A stretch of DNA of 64,000 nt from Oscheius tipulae (taxonomy: Eukaryota; Nematoda; Chromadorea; Rhabditida; Rhabditidae), in contig JASJZH010000004.1 in the NCBI GenBank assembly GCA_037178975.1, positions 10,416,001 through 10,480,000 on the forward strand, given 5' to 3'. The position numbers and the translations under genes are program-made. Of the stretch, positions 47,001 through 56,818 are shown one piece after another; position 1 is the first letter of the stretch; each line of letters starts with the position of its first letter. Below the pieces are notes generated by a model, which saw only the letters and a program-made list of their open reading frames with translations, searched no databases and was not told the DNA's origin.

Positions 47001-50000
47001 TGCTGCTCTGGACTGCGTGGCCAATGTAACCTGTATTCCTGGTATGTACCCTGTCTATACGACTAGCGGCTTCAATACCACCGACCATCTGAAGTGTGAG
47101 AAGAAGAAGGGACAGGTCAATGCCACCTGGATTCGTATCACGACTGGGGAAGTTGTTAAAGGAGACGAATGTCAGTCCTCTTGTCCTAATGTCATCTACC
47201 CGGCTACCAAGTTCAATTCCAGCTGCGGAACTCTCAAGGATGGAGGCTTCCAAGTCGGCTGTAATGCTACCTTAGTCTGTGAAGAGACGTATCTACCAAT
47301 TGATACAGAGAGTGGCACGAATCCGGTGACGAACATTGTCTGTAAGAAGCTGAACACGACTACCAGTGTATGGGTCAAGATTACCACAGGAGAGCCGGCC
47401 ACTAAGCCTCCTTGTGAAGTCACGGCTACTACACCGAAACCGACAACTTTGAAGGTGAGTCAGAGATACAAATTGGGTCAGACTGAGGTAGGGAATTGAA
47501 CTTGTCTAGGATTCGAGAGAGTCATGGCGCGCATGAGAGTCGTCTCTCGCATCTAGAAAGTTTGAATGAGAAGCTACTGGTTTCGAGACAGTACTGTTCA
47601 GAATTAGTAGCGTTTCCGAGACAGTACGGGTGAGAGCTCGACTGACTGCCAAGACAGTATCGGAGAAAGCTTGCAATGATATCGAGATAGTAAGGGTGGG
47701 AAGCGGTATCACCCACCTTTAGCCCGTCTTTCTCCAGTCTAATTTCCAAACCGCTGAACCCTTTTCAGCCGCCAGAGAAGTGTACTTGGAACAACTTCGA
47801 GCAGCTCACCCAGTACTCCGCTCAGTGCTCTGACCCAACTGATGCTATGACGATACCTCCGATTATGTACGCCTACTGCAATATGTCATATGCCTGCACG
47901 AACAGTAAGTACTATCTATTTTACGGAACTAAGAAACCTTTTCAGACTCCGTTTCTGCCACCTATAATTACAGGGTCAATATGACTGTCTTCTGTAACAA
48001 GAACTCTTCAACAGACGCTGGTACCTGGATCGAGGTGCAGACTGGTCAACAGCTGAAGACTCTCAACTGCACGAGAGTTTGTAGGGAGCTGGTGCCTCCG
48101 GTTGGAACCAAACAGATAAGTCAAACTTGTGCCCAAGCCGCTCTGTACAACCTGGCGTGTAAGAAGGATTTCAGTTGTATTGAAGGTGAGTGGGACAGAA
48201 AGGCAGAGAAACAGAGAGCGTCTATTCAAACTGAAGTCGCCCTTCAGAGACAGCACCCGGTTCCGGAACACCTCCAAAGAACACAGCTATCTGTCGAACA
48301 GTCGACGGTGAAGCAAGATGGGTAGACTCGACGACTAATGCCGCCTATGTCGGTCTGTCCGGCTGTCCATCTCCCAAAACTGGTTGTCTCCCAATCGACC
48401 ACAGTAACACTACGAGAGTCGTCAATGCCAGCTGTACTCCCTTCCCCTCTGGAATCCATCCAGAAAACTGCAAAATTGACGTTGAATGTCTGGCAGAACT
48501 CAGACCAGTCGATCTCAATGACAAGGAGAACGGAGAACATGTGGCAGAATGTCTCAAGAACAATGGAACTGGAAACTATGAATGGTTCGAAAGGACGAAG
48601 GGTCAGTGGTATATCAAGCACGACTGTACCAAGAACTGTATCCTGAATCCATCTAACACTGCTTCGAACACGACAGTCATCTATCCAAATGGAACGACCC
48701 GCGTGTGTAACTTCAATTCAGTCATACCAGGAACCGGAAAGTACTACTGCGGCGGAAAGGACATCATAAACGTGACCTGTAACCTTACTTGTCAGCTCTT
48801 GAAGATCTCTGGCAGTTTGGTCTTTGGATCTAAGCCAGAATTAATCAAGGAATCCGTGGTACCAATTGGTGGCCAGTACGAAATCTACTGCCCGAATGGT
48901 TACGTCTGGAAGGGAACTACCAACACGAGCAAGAAATACACTTGTGGAGCTGATGGAAAGTACACTTTCGGACAAGAAACTGGAGTCTCTATCGTCGTAG
49001 ACCTTTGTGAGAAGCCCACAACTTCTAAAGCCAACTGTACTCTCAATCTCACGGATGGCCATGAGGTCGAGAGCAGTTCTTGTGACACCGAAGATCTGAT
49101 CTATGCTGGAGGCTGCCTCGTCACAGTTCAGTGCAAGAATGGAACTTATCCTAATCCTAAGGAGACTCCTTGCCAACAGCGACTCTGTGATCCAGTCTCT
49201 AGACAGTTTGTCGATCCTGTGACCAAAGGAGCTCTGAAGCCGTACTCGTGTGATCAGGGCTACGAAGCCATTAAATCTTGCAAGGACACAATAGCTCCCG
49301 AAGGAACCCAAGACTACAACTACACATGTGGTCCCATCAATCTCTTTGGTGACAACTGTATGGTCAGCTTCAAATGCAAGCTTGGTAGGAGGAGGTAGTT
49401 ACGAAAAAAATGGTACCGTTTCAGGCTATTACCCGAAGCTGGTCACGGACAGAAAGCTTTTGAACCGCACGGCAAAGTGTACCTACCCGAGATGGATTGA
49501 TATCTTGGATGGATTAGAGTTCAAAATGTTCGAGTGTATCAAGGGATGTCTCAGTGATACCAGCTCTCTTCTTCAGAGCACCGTCCAGACCAGAGAGATC
49601 ACTCAGGCTGGAAAGACTCTCAAGTGCAGTGAGTTAGATGACTATTTCTCTGTCTCTATGTCCTACTGTCTCTCTGTGTCTCTATCTCTCTGTTTCCTTG
49701 TCTGCCTGTCTGTTTATCTGTCCTTCTGTCTCTTTGTCTCTCTATCTCTGTTACTCTCCTCAAACTCTTCTTTTCAGACGTGACCACCTACCTCGGCGAC
49801 GAGCGTCTATACTACTGTAAAGCCATCGACTACGCTTCTGTCTCCTGTCCACAAACGTGTCCTCAGCTCATGGTCCGCTCACCTCTCGTCACTCTGGTCA
49901 CTCCACTGAACTACGTCCTGAATAAGGTTGTCCTCGGAGGAGACAAGTACATAGTCAGTTGTCCACCTGGCCATATCATTGAGGATCGTACCATTCCGGA

Positions 50001-51816
50001 TGCAAGTAGCCGGCCGTATATTTGTGATTCTATCAGTGGAAAGTACGTCAATGACTTCGACGAGCAGGTCCAGGAGGCCAACTTCGTCTGTATTCCTGCG
50101 GTAAGTTTTAGTATCGAGACAGTGCGGGTGGGAATGTTTATTAGGAGAAGTGTACACTACTACTGGGTACATGTACAATATGTACACATTTTTCCGAAGT
50201 CTAAAGACGGCGCGTGGACTCATTCTGAGCGTGCTCGTACCTGAAAATGTGTTAGTTTTGCACGGCACTCGTTAGTTTTATGATCACTGATGGGCCGAGA
50301 CTCAACATTTCCACCTGAAAACTATTTTTAGGGAACTGGAACCTGCACTCTTCCCCAGCAACCAGAGACTATCACAGCCACTTCCAGTTGTCCTACCACC
50401 ACGGGATCCTACGTCATCAGTTGTGTCGTCTTCCTGTCCTGTCCGACTGGTTCGGCTCCGGAACAACCGGATGACCAGCTGTTTAGACAAAGAGTTATAC
50501 AGTGTCAGAACAAGACTGGCAGCGGTGTGAACTGGATCGACCTCAACTCGGGATTAGTTGCCTTCAAGCCGTATACTTGCAAGGCTGGATGTCTACAGGC
50601 TGAACAGACACAGACCATATCGTCGTTCTTGGTCGGGAATACCCCTACCACTTGCAGTGAGTCTTACTATCACTGTCATACTGTCACTGTGATTCATGCC
50701 TTCTCTTCCAGACATCTCAACCATTCCTGTCGAAGCCATCCAATGGCAGTGTCCCAGCTCCCCTGCTCTACCCGACGGAACCACCAAACATGACTGTTCT
50801 AGTGGCTGTAGAGAGCTACAGTACAAAGGACAGTACTTCTATGTGGATGTCCCGTCCGTGTACTACCACTATGTCATGTTCGACAGCAGCTACACATTCT
50901 TCTGCCCGCCTGGAGCCTTCTTTAACAATACCGAAGTCTACTACCAGATCTTTACCTGTCAGAAAGATGGAACTTACATCAATCCTATTGGACTACCACT
51001 TTCAACTTTGGATGCCGGGTGTACTGAGATTCCTCAAGGGGGTTTGGGCCAGAAGCAAGAAAACGGTGAGCTTGAGACAAAGAGACAGAGAGGTGGTGAG
51101 ACAGAGAAACTCCCTCACTAGTGGTTTATTTAAACACAATCATTATTTGCACCGCATATACGCCTACTCTATCCAATAGACTTCTGACATACCAGGCAGA
51201 ACGGTTGCTGAGCTTCCGTGGTACCTTTCGCCTTTTAGAACTAAAGAAGAACTGACGTAGGACAGGTACAGAGAGACAGGGAGAGAGACAATTGGTTCAG
51301 ATAGAAAAGAAAATGACTAAAGGAGTACCGTAGTCAGAGATAGATATGCCAGAAAAGAAATCCCTATCAAAAGATTTGATAAGTTTTTGCAGAACTACTC
51401 AGAGGCCGATCGTTACGGTAAGCCTTCACCGCGACTCAGCGCGATAGCGGGCTGATGCGATGACTTTGCAGGTTTGCAATGTTCTGCACAGTTGTAGAAC
51501 GAATGGAGATCTCCAGCTTTGGAAAGCATTAAATTTGCAAAAAATGAGTGCTTGAGCCAGAAAAATGAAGGAGACAGAGAGACAGGAACAAACCGCTCCT
51601 TTTCAGTCACCATCACCGGCCGCGACGGTATTTCCGAGGATCCTTTTATCGGAATTTCTGTCGTAACGAGTAGCCTGATCACCCCCATCACTTCTTTGCC
51701 CATTATCGGAGATGAGGCCGCCGCTACAGAAGACCACGCCGTACCGGGAGAGCAAGCTCCTGAACCCGTCGGAGAGTTAACTGTCAAACCGCCCACGACT
51801 TCAGGATGCACGCTAG
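41037..51816 (+). CDS. giant secreted Cys-rich CCP-like repeat protein 2
   Basis: A signal peptide (MGRLKCLLLKLIFFELAWAD) opens about 24 exons and roughly 2,500 residues. Early exons are 41037-41354, 41942-42074, 42110-42285, 42347-42763 and 42837-42963. A long exon from 46551 to about 47454 holds several complete modules. Modules follow C-P-x(11-13)-C-x(about 10)-C-x5-C-x-x-GY-P-x(about 15)-C-x(about 8)-W-I-x-I-x-T-G-E-x(6)-C, for example TWIRITTGEVVKGDEC and VWVKITTGEPATKPPC. At least twelve copies of the W/F-I-x-I-x-TG signature are visible. Sequons such as NATLVC, NTTS and NNTAS are dense. The last supported exon (51607-51816) is Thr/Pro/Glu-rich without Cys until TTSGC, like a stalk; a final exon probably lies within 51.9-52.14 kb, but two frames compete and I cannot choose. 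The architecture suggests an extracellular glycoprotein paralogous to giant gene 1. No known family is recognised. Confidence 0.75.
41832..41903 (+). tRNA. tRNA-Asp (anticodon GTC)
   Basis: The cloverleaf folds cleanly. The acceptor stem TCCTCGG pairs with CCGGGGA (one T-G). The D-arm TAGTATAGTGGTGAGTAT holds the A-box. The anticodon stem CGCGT/ATGCG encloses CTGTCAC with anticodon GTC. The T-arm CCGGG-TTCAATT-CCCGG holds the B-box. A T-run (GTTTTTTCTTTTTT) follows as a Pol III terminator. The gene lies inside intron 1 of giant gene 2, on the same strand, about 40 nt before the splice acceptor. Confidence 0.93.
45158..47415 (+). repeat. higher-order B-A module repeats in giant gene 2
   Basis: Seven consecutive modules alternate between two types. 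Type A carries GGFQVGCNATL-like cores (modules near 45158, 46081, 46685 and 47170). Type B carries cores like CYIAGAGAPLGCQANVTCIPG or CYYAGKGAALDCVANVTC (near 45848, 46361 and 46930). B-A pairs repeat with a period of about 485 nt where no intron intervenes, as between 46728 and 47213, where TTCCAAGTCGGCTG is identical in both. The array therefore grew by duplication of a two-module unit. Confidence 0.8.
45265..45720. other. 456-nt intron of giant gene 2, no nested feature seen
   Basis: The intron interrupts an A-type module after C-D-N-G. No tRNA or mobile element was recognised in it. Confidence 0.5.
47584..47713 (+). repeat. minisatellite, about 33-bp unit x4, in an intron
   Basis: Four degenerate units start GAGACAGTAC, GAGACAGTACGGGTGAGAG, AAGACAGTATCGGAG and GAGATAGTAAGGGTGGGA at 47584, 47618, 47651 and 47684 (spacing 33-34). 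The same core occurs singly in another intron of this gene near 50112 and in the large intron of giant gene 1 near 36778. Confidence 0.7.
49635..49757 (+). repeat. (TGTCTC)n tract in an intron, antisense orientation
   Basis: This pyrimidine version of the GAGACA repeat fills most of an intron of giant gene 2. Its purine strand is the antisense strand, unlike most introns of these genes. Confidence 0.75.
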
Positions 51817-52138
51817 GTAGGTCACAGCCGTAAGTTTTGGATGCAAAATACATGTTGTCCACTGTGTTCGCTCAATGTTTTACTCGTTTCTTCACAATCG
51901 AGAATGGGGAAAGGAGAGGTGGAGGAGGAGAAGTTGCACAACAGTGAAACACAGAAAGGCAATCATGGAATCATTTGTAGCTGGAGAAGTGGTGATTAGT
52001 AGAGGCGCTTCTCGAAGCTAAAACGACAATTTAGGTATAACTTTTTGGGGGTGGCGAGGAGGCTGTGACCATTCGAGAGTGCTGCACCATGGATACTACA
52101 CTGAGGCTCACCCTGCTGTCTTTTGGACTCGTTTGTGT
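51817..52138. other. unresolved 3' end of giant gene 2, tail-to-tail with IMPDH
   Basis: Two competing last exons are possible. One begins after CAATTTAG at about 52034 and runs past the IMPDH stop codon on the other strand. The other reads a short hydrophobic C-terminus ([11 protein letters not shown]) ending TAA at 52139-52141, which would fit a GPI or membrane anchor. Neither is secure. Confidence 0.3.
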
Positions 52139-54569
52139 TTAATGAATACCCTTCCACTCTGAGTTTCTGTCAACAACGAAAGGAATAAGACAACTTACGA
52201 ATGGAGAGAATGGACACCTCCCTCGACCTGGGCGTTGGTGCTGCGCAGCTCGAAGCGGACCTTGCCCTCGGTGACTTCCTTGCTGAAAATTGGGGAATAA
52301 AAATTGAAACGGGGAAAAGTTTTTCCGAAAGCTGGTCGAGGACGAGAAGAACATGTACTTCCAGTTCCACAACAACGCCGGTGAATTGTAAGACGCACGA
52401 GTCTTCTCTAGGGCGAAGTGTGCGACGTATTTGTCAAACGTTGACTTTGTCCAATGAAATTTTTGCATGTCTCATGCCCACCAGAATGACAGTAAACTCA
52501 CTGAAGCTGCTCCAGACTGCGGACTCCGATGTCCTGGAAACCATGCTGAACGCCTCGAACGAGGTAGGGGAGGAACTTGTGACAGGAGCCGCGATCCTTC
52601 ATCGTGGCCGAAACTCCCTGGGCAACCTTGATCTGGTCGCTCTCACTGAAAACTCTATCTTTATGTCCGAATGGCTAGCTTACGCAGTAAAGTAGCGGTC
52701 CTGACTACTGGCGTGAGCTTCCATGGCGTCGAGAGATCCCATTCCACGGTACTTCTTGACTCGGACACCTCCCGGTCCCCAGAAGTACTCTCCGGGAGCC
52801 TCGGTAGTGGCGGCCAGAAGTCCTCCCATCATGACTGCACTGGCTCCGAGAGAGACGGCTTTGGTAATGTAGCCGACATCACGGATACCGCCGTCAGCGA
52901 CGACGGGGATTCCTTTGGAGGAGGCATACTTAGAAACATTGTAGACAGCGGAGCCCTGAGCACGTCCCACGGCCATGACTAGAGGGAAATGGTTGAACAA
53001 ATGGAGGCAGGACTTACCGTCTTGCGTGATACAAATAGAGCCGGATCCCATTCCGACACGGAGACCGTCAGCTCCAGCGTCGATGAGGACGGCAGCTTGC
53101 CAGCGAGTAACAACTGAAAATATTCTAGTGAAAAACAGAGGGACAAAGAGACAAAGAAACAAAGAGACACTTACCGTTTCCGGCAATGACATCCACGCTC
53201 GGGAAGTTCTCCTTGATGTACTTGATCATAGCCAGCTGGTAGTTCGAGGTACCATTGGAGCTGTCGATGACAATGACGTCTACTCCAGCTTCGGCCAGAA
53301 GCTTGACGTTTTCCTTGCTGGACTCTCTGGTATTGATTGCAGCTCCGCAGAGGAGACGACCATTCTGGTCATACGAGGCCATCGGGTAGTCGCGAGCCTT
53401 GAGAAGATCAGAGCGACAGAAGAGGGCGACCAGGTCTCCCTTCTTGTTAACGATAGGAAGCTTTCCGAGACGGTGCTTCATGAGGATCTGCTGGTTCGAG
53501 TCCTTGTCGTCCTCAATGTGCCCGACGACGAGATCTTCAATTCCGACCATGATCTGGAAGATCTGTGTCTCTCTCTCTCTCACTACTTCTTTGTCTCTTT
53601 GTTATTCTGTCTCTCTGTTACTCTGTCTCTCTGCCTCTCTGTCTCACTGTCTCTCTGTAACTCACATCAGTGATTGGAATCTGTTTCTGTTTCTCCGGAT
53701 TGGTCTCAATGAAGTCGAAGTCCCTCGAAGTGATCATACCCAGCAGCTTCGATCCGACCATACCCGTCTCAGTGATCGGAGCTCCCGTATACCCATACAA
53801 TTTTTTGATCTGCATCATCTCGTAGACCGTGTCCGTCGGCTTCAGACAGTGAGGCTGCATCACATATCCCTGCTTGAAGCGCTTGACCTTCGACACCTCG
53901 GCAGCCTGTTCCTCAGCCTTCGCGAAGTTTCCATGGATGATTCCGATTCCTCCGTAGAGCTGAAACACTCCATTTACATCGAGTGAGGCTCCACCCTTAC
54001 AGCCATGACGATGGCCATGCCACTCTCGGTGACAGTATCCATGGGGGAAGAGACCAGAGGGGCTTTGATCTTGATGTTCTTGGTGATCTTTGTGTCCAAA
54101 GCGACATCGTGGACAGAGAAACAGATGTAGCCGGGGAGGATGTTGAAGTCGCTGAAATAGGGATGAAAGATTGATTCCCTACACTTTGAACTCTGCTTCT
54201 AAACTCTGCCCCATGACCATTTGACTTTCTCGAAATAACTGCTCTTTCATCCGTGCCGACTCCTAGACATTACAGTTCTCTCTCACACGGTACCCCTCTA
54301 TGTCAAGGTGTTTTGAGATGGTTGGCTAAAGTACAAAGAATGGGTTCAAAGTACAGAAAAAAAAAGAAAGCTGGGAAGGACAAAAGTGAGACAGTCTAAC
54401 ACTGTCTCTCTGTCTCTCTTTCTCTGTCTTTATCTCTTGCCCTCTGCCTCTTACAGTTCCGTCTGTCACTCTGTCTCAATACCCACTTGTAAGTGATCCC
54501 ATTCTGATGTCCCATCAGCTGCTCGACGCTCTCTCCATCTACCAGAGCTGGATCAAAATGCGGTTCCAT
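52139..54569 (-). CDS. IMPDH: inosine-5'-monophosphate dehydrogenase
   Basis: Nine exons join in phase: 54487-54569, 54001-54151, 53666-53959, 53175-53553, 53018-53113, 52684-52978, 52502-52645, 52199-52282 and 52139-52166. The product is 517 residues, close to the usual 514 of animal IMPDH. The enzyme oxidises IMP to XMP with NAD+, the committed step of guanine nucleotide synthesis in the cytosol. Visible are the start of the barrel ([16 protein letters not shown], then [15 protein letters not shown]), a pair of CBS domains in the middle ([20 protein letters not shown] and [12 protein letters not shown]), the catalytic loop [11 protein letters not shown] with the active Cys, VVADGGI, the flap motif [11 protein letters not shown], and the C-terminal [13 protein letters not shown] splice acceptor just upstream of the ATG implies a 5' UTR exon. 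The last intron is only 32 nt. The C-terminal tail (NSEWKGIH) lacks the usual peroxisome-like ending. Confidence 0.95.
53563..53662 (-). repeat. (GAGACA)n tract filling an IMPDH intron
   Basis: CTCTGTCTCT-type repeats on the plus strand, that is GAGACAGAG in the sense of the IMPDH transcript, occupy most of intron 3. Confidence 0.8.
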
Positions 54570-56688
54570 TTTGTTCTTCTCGAGATCTCTAAAAATAGCA
54601 ACTTGACCAGCCGAGTCCACGCGAACAAAAAGTGCGGGAGCGTAATGACTGTGAGAGCGGGATGCAGTTCAAAAGAGGACAGACAGCTGTCTCTCCGACA
54701 GGATTTGGCAGGGTTTGAAGACTGGGGAGTGTCAAGTAAAGAACCCTTGAGGGTTCGGAATCTAAAGGAAAAACAGATATAACTTGTCGTGTAGCACGCG
54801 ATAGGGCGAGTGAGGGGCCAGACGGGGCGGAGCCCCATTTGACCACTAAAAAACTGTGCAACAGCTGCAAAGACTGCGAAATTCTTCACAGACTTGCAGC
54901 GAGATTGGAGTAAGAGAGTGGCGTTGAAAAACAGAAAGCGAGCCGCGACGAGATAACAATCCACCTCCCGTCACCTTCATTGCCGCCTGAGCTAGTGTGG
55001 GAACAAACAACCAACAGAGACGCCTGACCTCGGGGTAGATTGGAGTGAAATTGAGTGGGAGAGACAGAGATACAGAGAAATGCAGGATTTTTTTTACCTA
55101 GGCTGTTCTCGGAAATAGATTAGCAATGTAAAGAGGATTGACTAGGCTCCATGATTCATGTTCAAAGTATCTCATCTAGAAGTATCCTGAAGAATCCTGT
55201 CAAGATAGAGCTGTAGACGGCTTTTGAAGATTAGAACTATGCGGTGATGCCTGAGGAGGAAGTATACAATATGAAGATGCGGGTGTGAAACAGACAAAGA
55301 ATAAGTGAACAAAACATCTGGTAGAAGGTAGTGGTCGTTTGATCAGATAACCGATGGTTATCTGGAGGTTATGGGCGGTCACCACGATCATATGTAGGCG
55401 GAAGAGTACATGTGCACTCACAGAGGTGTATCCCCGTCTTGGTTTACCTGTCTTTCGATCTCAGGAAAGAGTTAAACGATTCTGGGAAACGGGAAGATAG
55501 AGAGTCAGAGAGATAGAGAGAATGATATAGCGGGTGGCAATTTCGGATCATCTGAACAAATACTCTCCCTTTTTTCTTTAACAGTGTCCAGCTTGCGGAT
55601 CCCATTAAATCGATTTCTTGCCCAAAGTGACCCAACGGATCTTATGGCGGTGACAGCCGAGTTCATGTCGTCGACCGATGGAGAGTCTGAGGAGGAAGAG
55701 GGCACGCGCACGCGACGACTCATAAAGAGAGAGACCAGCGGGGTAGCCTCGGCAACCGCGATTAGCAGAGAGAGGGAAGAAGATAAGACAGGATGCCATA
55801 TTCCGGATTCCGAATCCGGAGGGATTCAGTTCCGGGATCAGAATTTTTGAGGGGGAGAATCATAACAGGGCCCAAGTTTGACTGGCTCTTTGTTATTTGG
55901 AGCGTTCCTTTTCTTTCTTTCCAATTTGTAGCAAATTTTCTGAATTTTGCTACAAATTCAACCTATTTTAAAAGAGCTAAAAGTGCCAATGTGAAGAAGA
56001 ATGAGCCCTGCAGATGGTCAGAGCTACAAACAGTATCCTTGTCTTCCTAAAGAAAATCTTTTGCAAAAACTTGTTTTCCTTGTGCGCAGCCTTATTGGGA
56101 TCCTTTTATTTGAAAACTGTGTTTTCGGGGAAGACAGGGAAACAGATACGAAAATACGAAGGAAGTGTAAATAGTGTTTCGTAAATAGCCGCCGCACCAC
56201 GTTTCCGATGCCACGCCGGATCCGAAAGAGTCAAACGCAAGGTATTTTATTAGGCTAGGGTTCTACATGTCTTTTAGGCTCATATTTTGTGAAAACAAGA
56301 AGGGAAACGGATGTTAGAAATGCTAAAACAGTAGTGTAAAAAACTATTGAAGAAAAACTTACCTGCTAAACCTAACTAGCTAGCGACATCTTGTATTAAG
56401 AGACCACTGGACGGCAGCACGAGTAGCTCCCGTGGCTCCAGAATCGCGATTGTTGTAGACAGCCTCTTCGAAGGAGACGAATTGGAAGAATGGCTTGCCA
56501 AGGGACAGAACTCGTTGGGATTACGTTTGACATGCCAAGTGTTTAAAAAAAATTTACTGTTTTCAACAAGTTTGTTTTACAAAAAAAAGAGGCTAAATTT
56601 GGTCCTTCGGCTTTGAAGCAAACGTTTGAACAGTAGCCTACCATCAGAGACAAAGAGCCAGAGACAGAGCCTCTAGTAGAAGAATACA
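54570..56688. other. intergenic between IMPDH and ribophorin I, with unplaced coding-like stretches
   Basis: Two coding-like stretches are unresolved. At 55570-55850 the plus strand follows an excellent acceptor (TTTTTTCTTTAACAG) and encodes an acidic protein end (TDGESEEEEGTRTRR), while the minus strand of the same DNA also reads openly (MSRRVRVPSSSSDSPSVDD). At 56380-56520 the minus strand reads FFQFVSFEEAVYNNRDSG and stops just before a perfect donor (AGCAG/GTAAGT). I could not assemble either into a gene. Confidence 0.3.
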
Positions 56689-56694
56689 TTTATT
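56689..56694 (-). terminator. polyadenylation signal AATAAA (ribophorin I)
   Basis: TTTATT on the plus strand, about 125 nt beyond the stop codon on the minus strand. Confidence 0.55.
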
Positions 56695-56818
56695 ACGTTA
56701 ACAAAATAAATACGGTACCCATAAAAACATAAATAATAGGTAACAAGTGAGAGAGACCTCTGGTAAGTTTGACTACAATGAACAGAAGCTGAGAAAAAGG
56801 CGGTGTGTTGGACTGGAG

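Noticed and set aside
49638-49820. 60- and 151-codon frames rich in Leu/Ser/Cys
   Set aside because: They are translations of the TGTCTC intron tract, not coding sequence.
55584-55850. 88-codon acidic frame on the plus strand, overlapping a 72-codon minus frame
   Set aside because: The acceptor on the plus strand is good, but both strands read openly and no partner exon was found. It is left as an unplaced stretch, not a gene.
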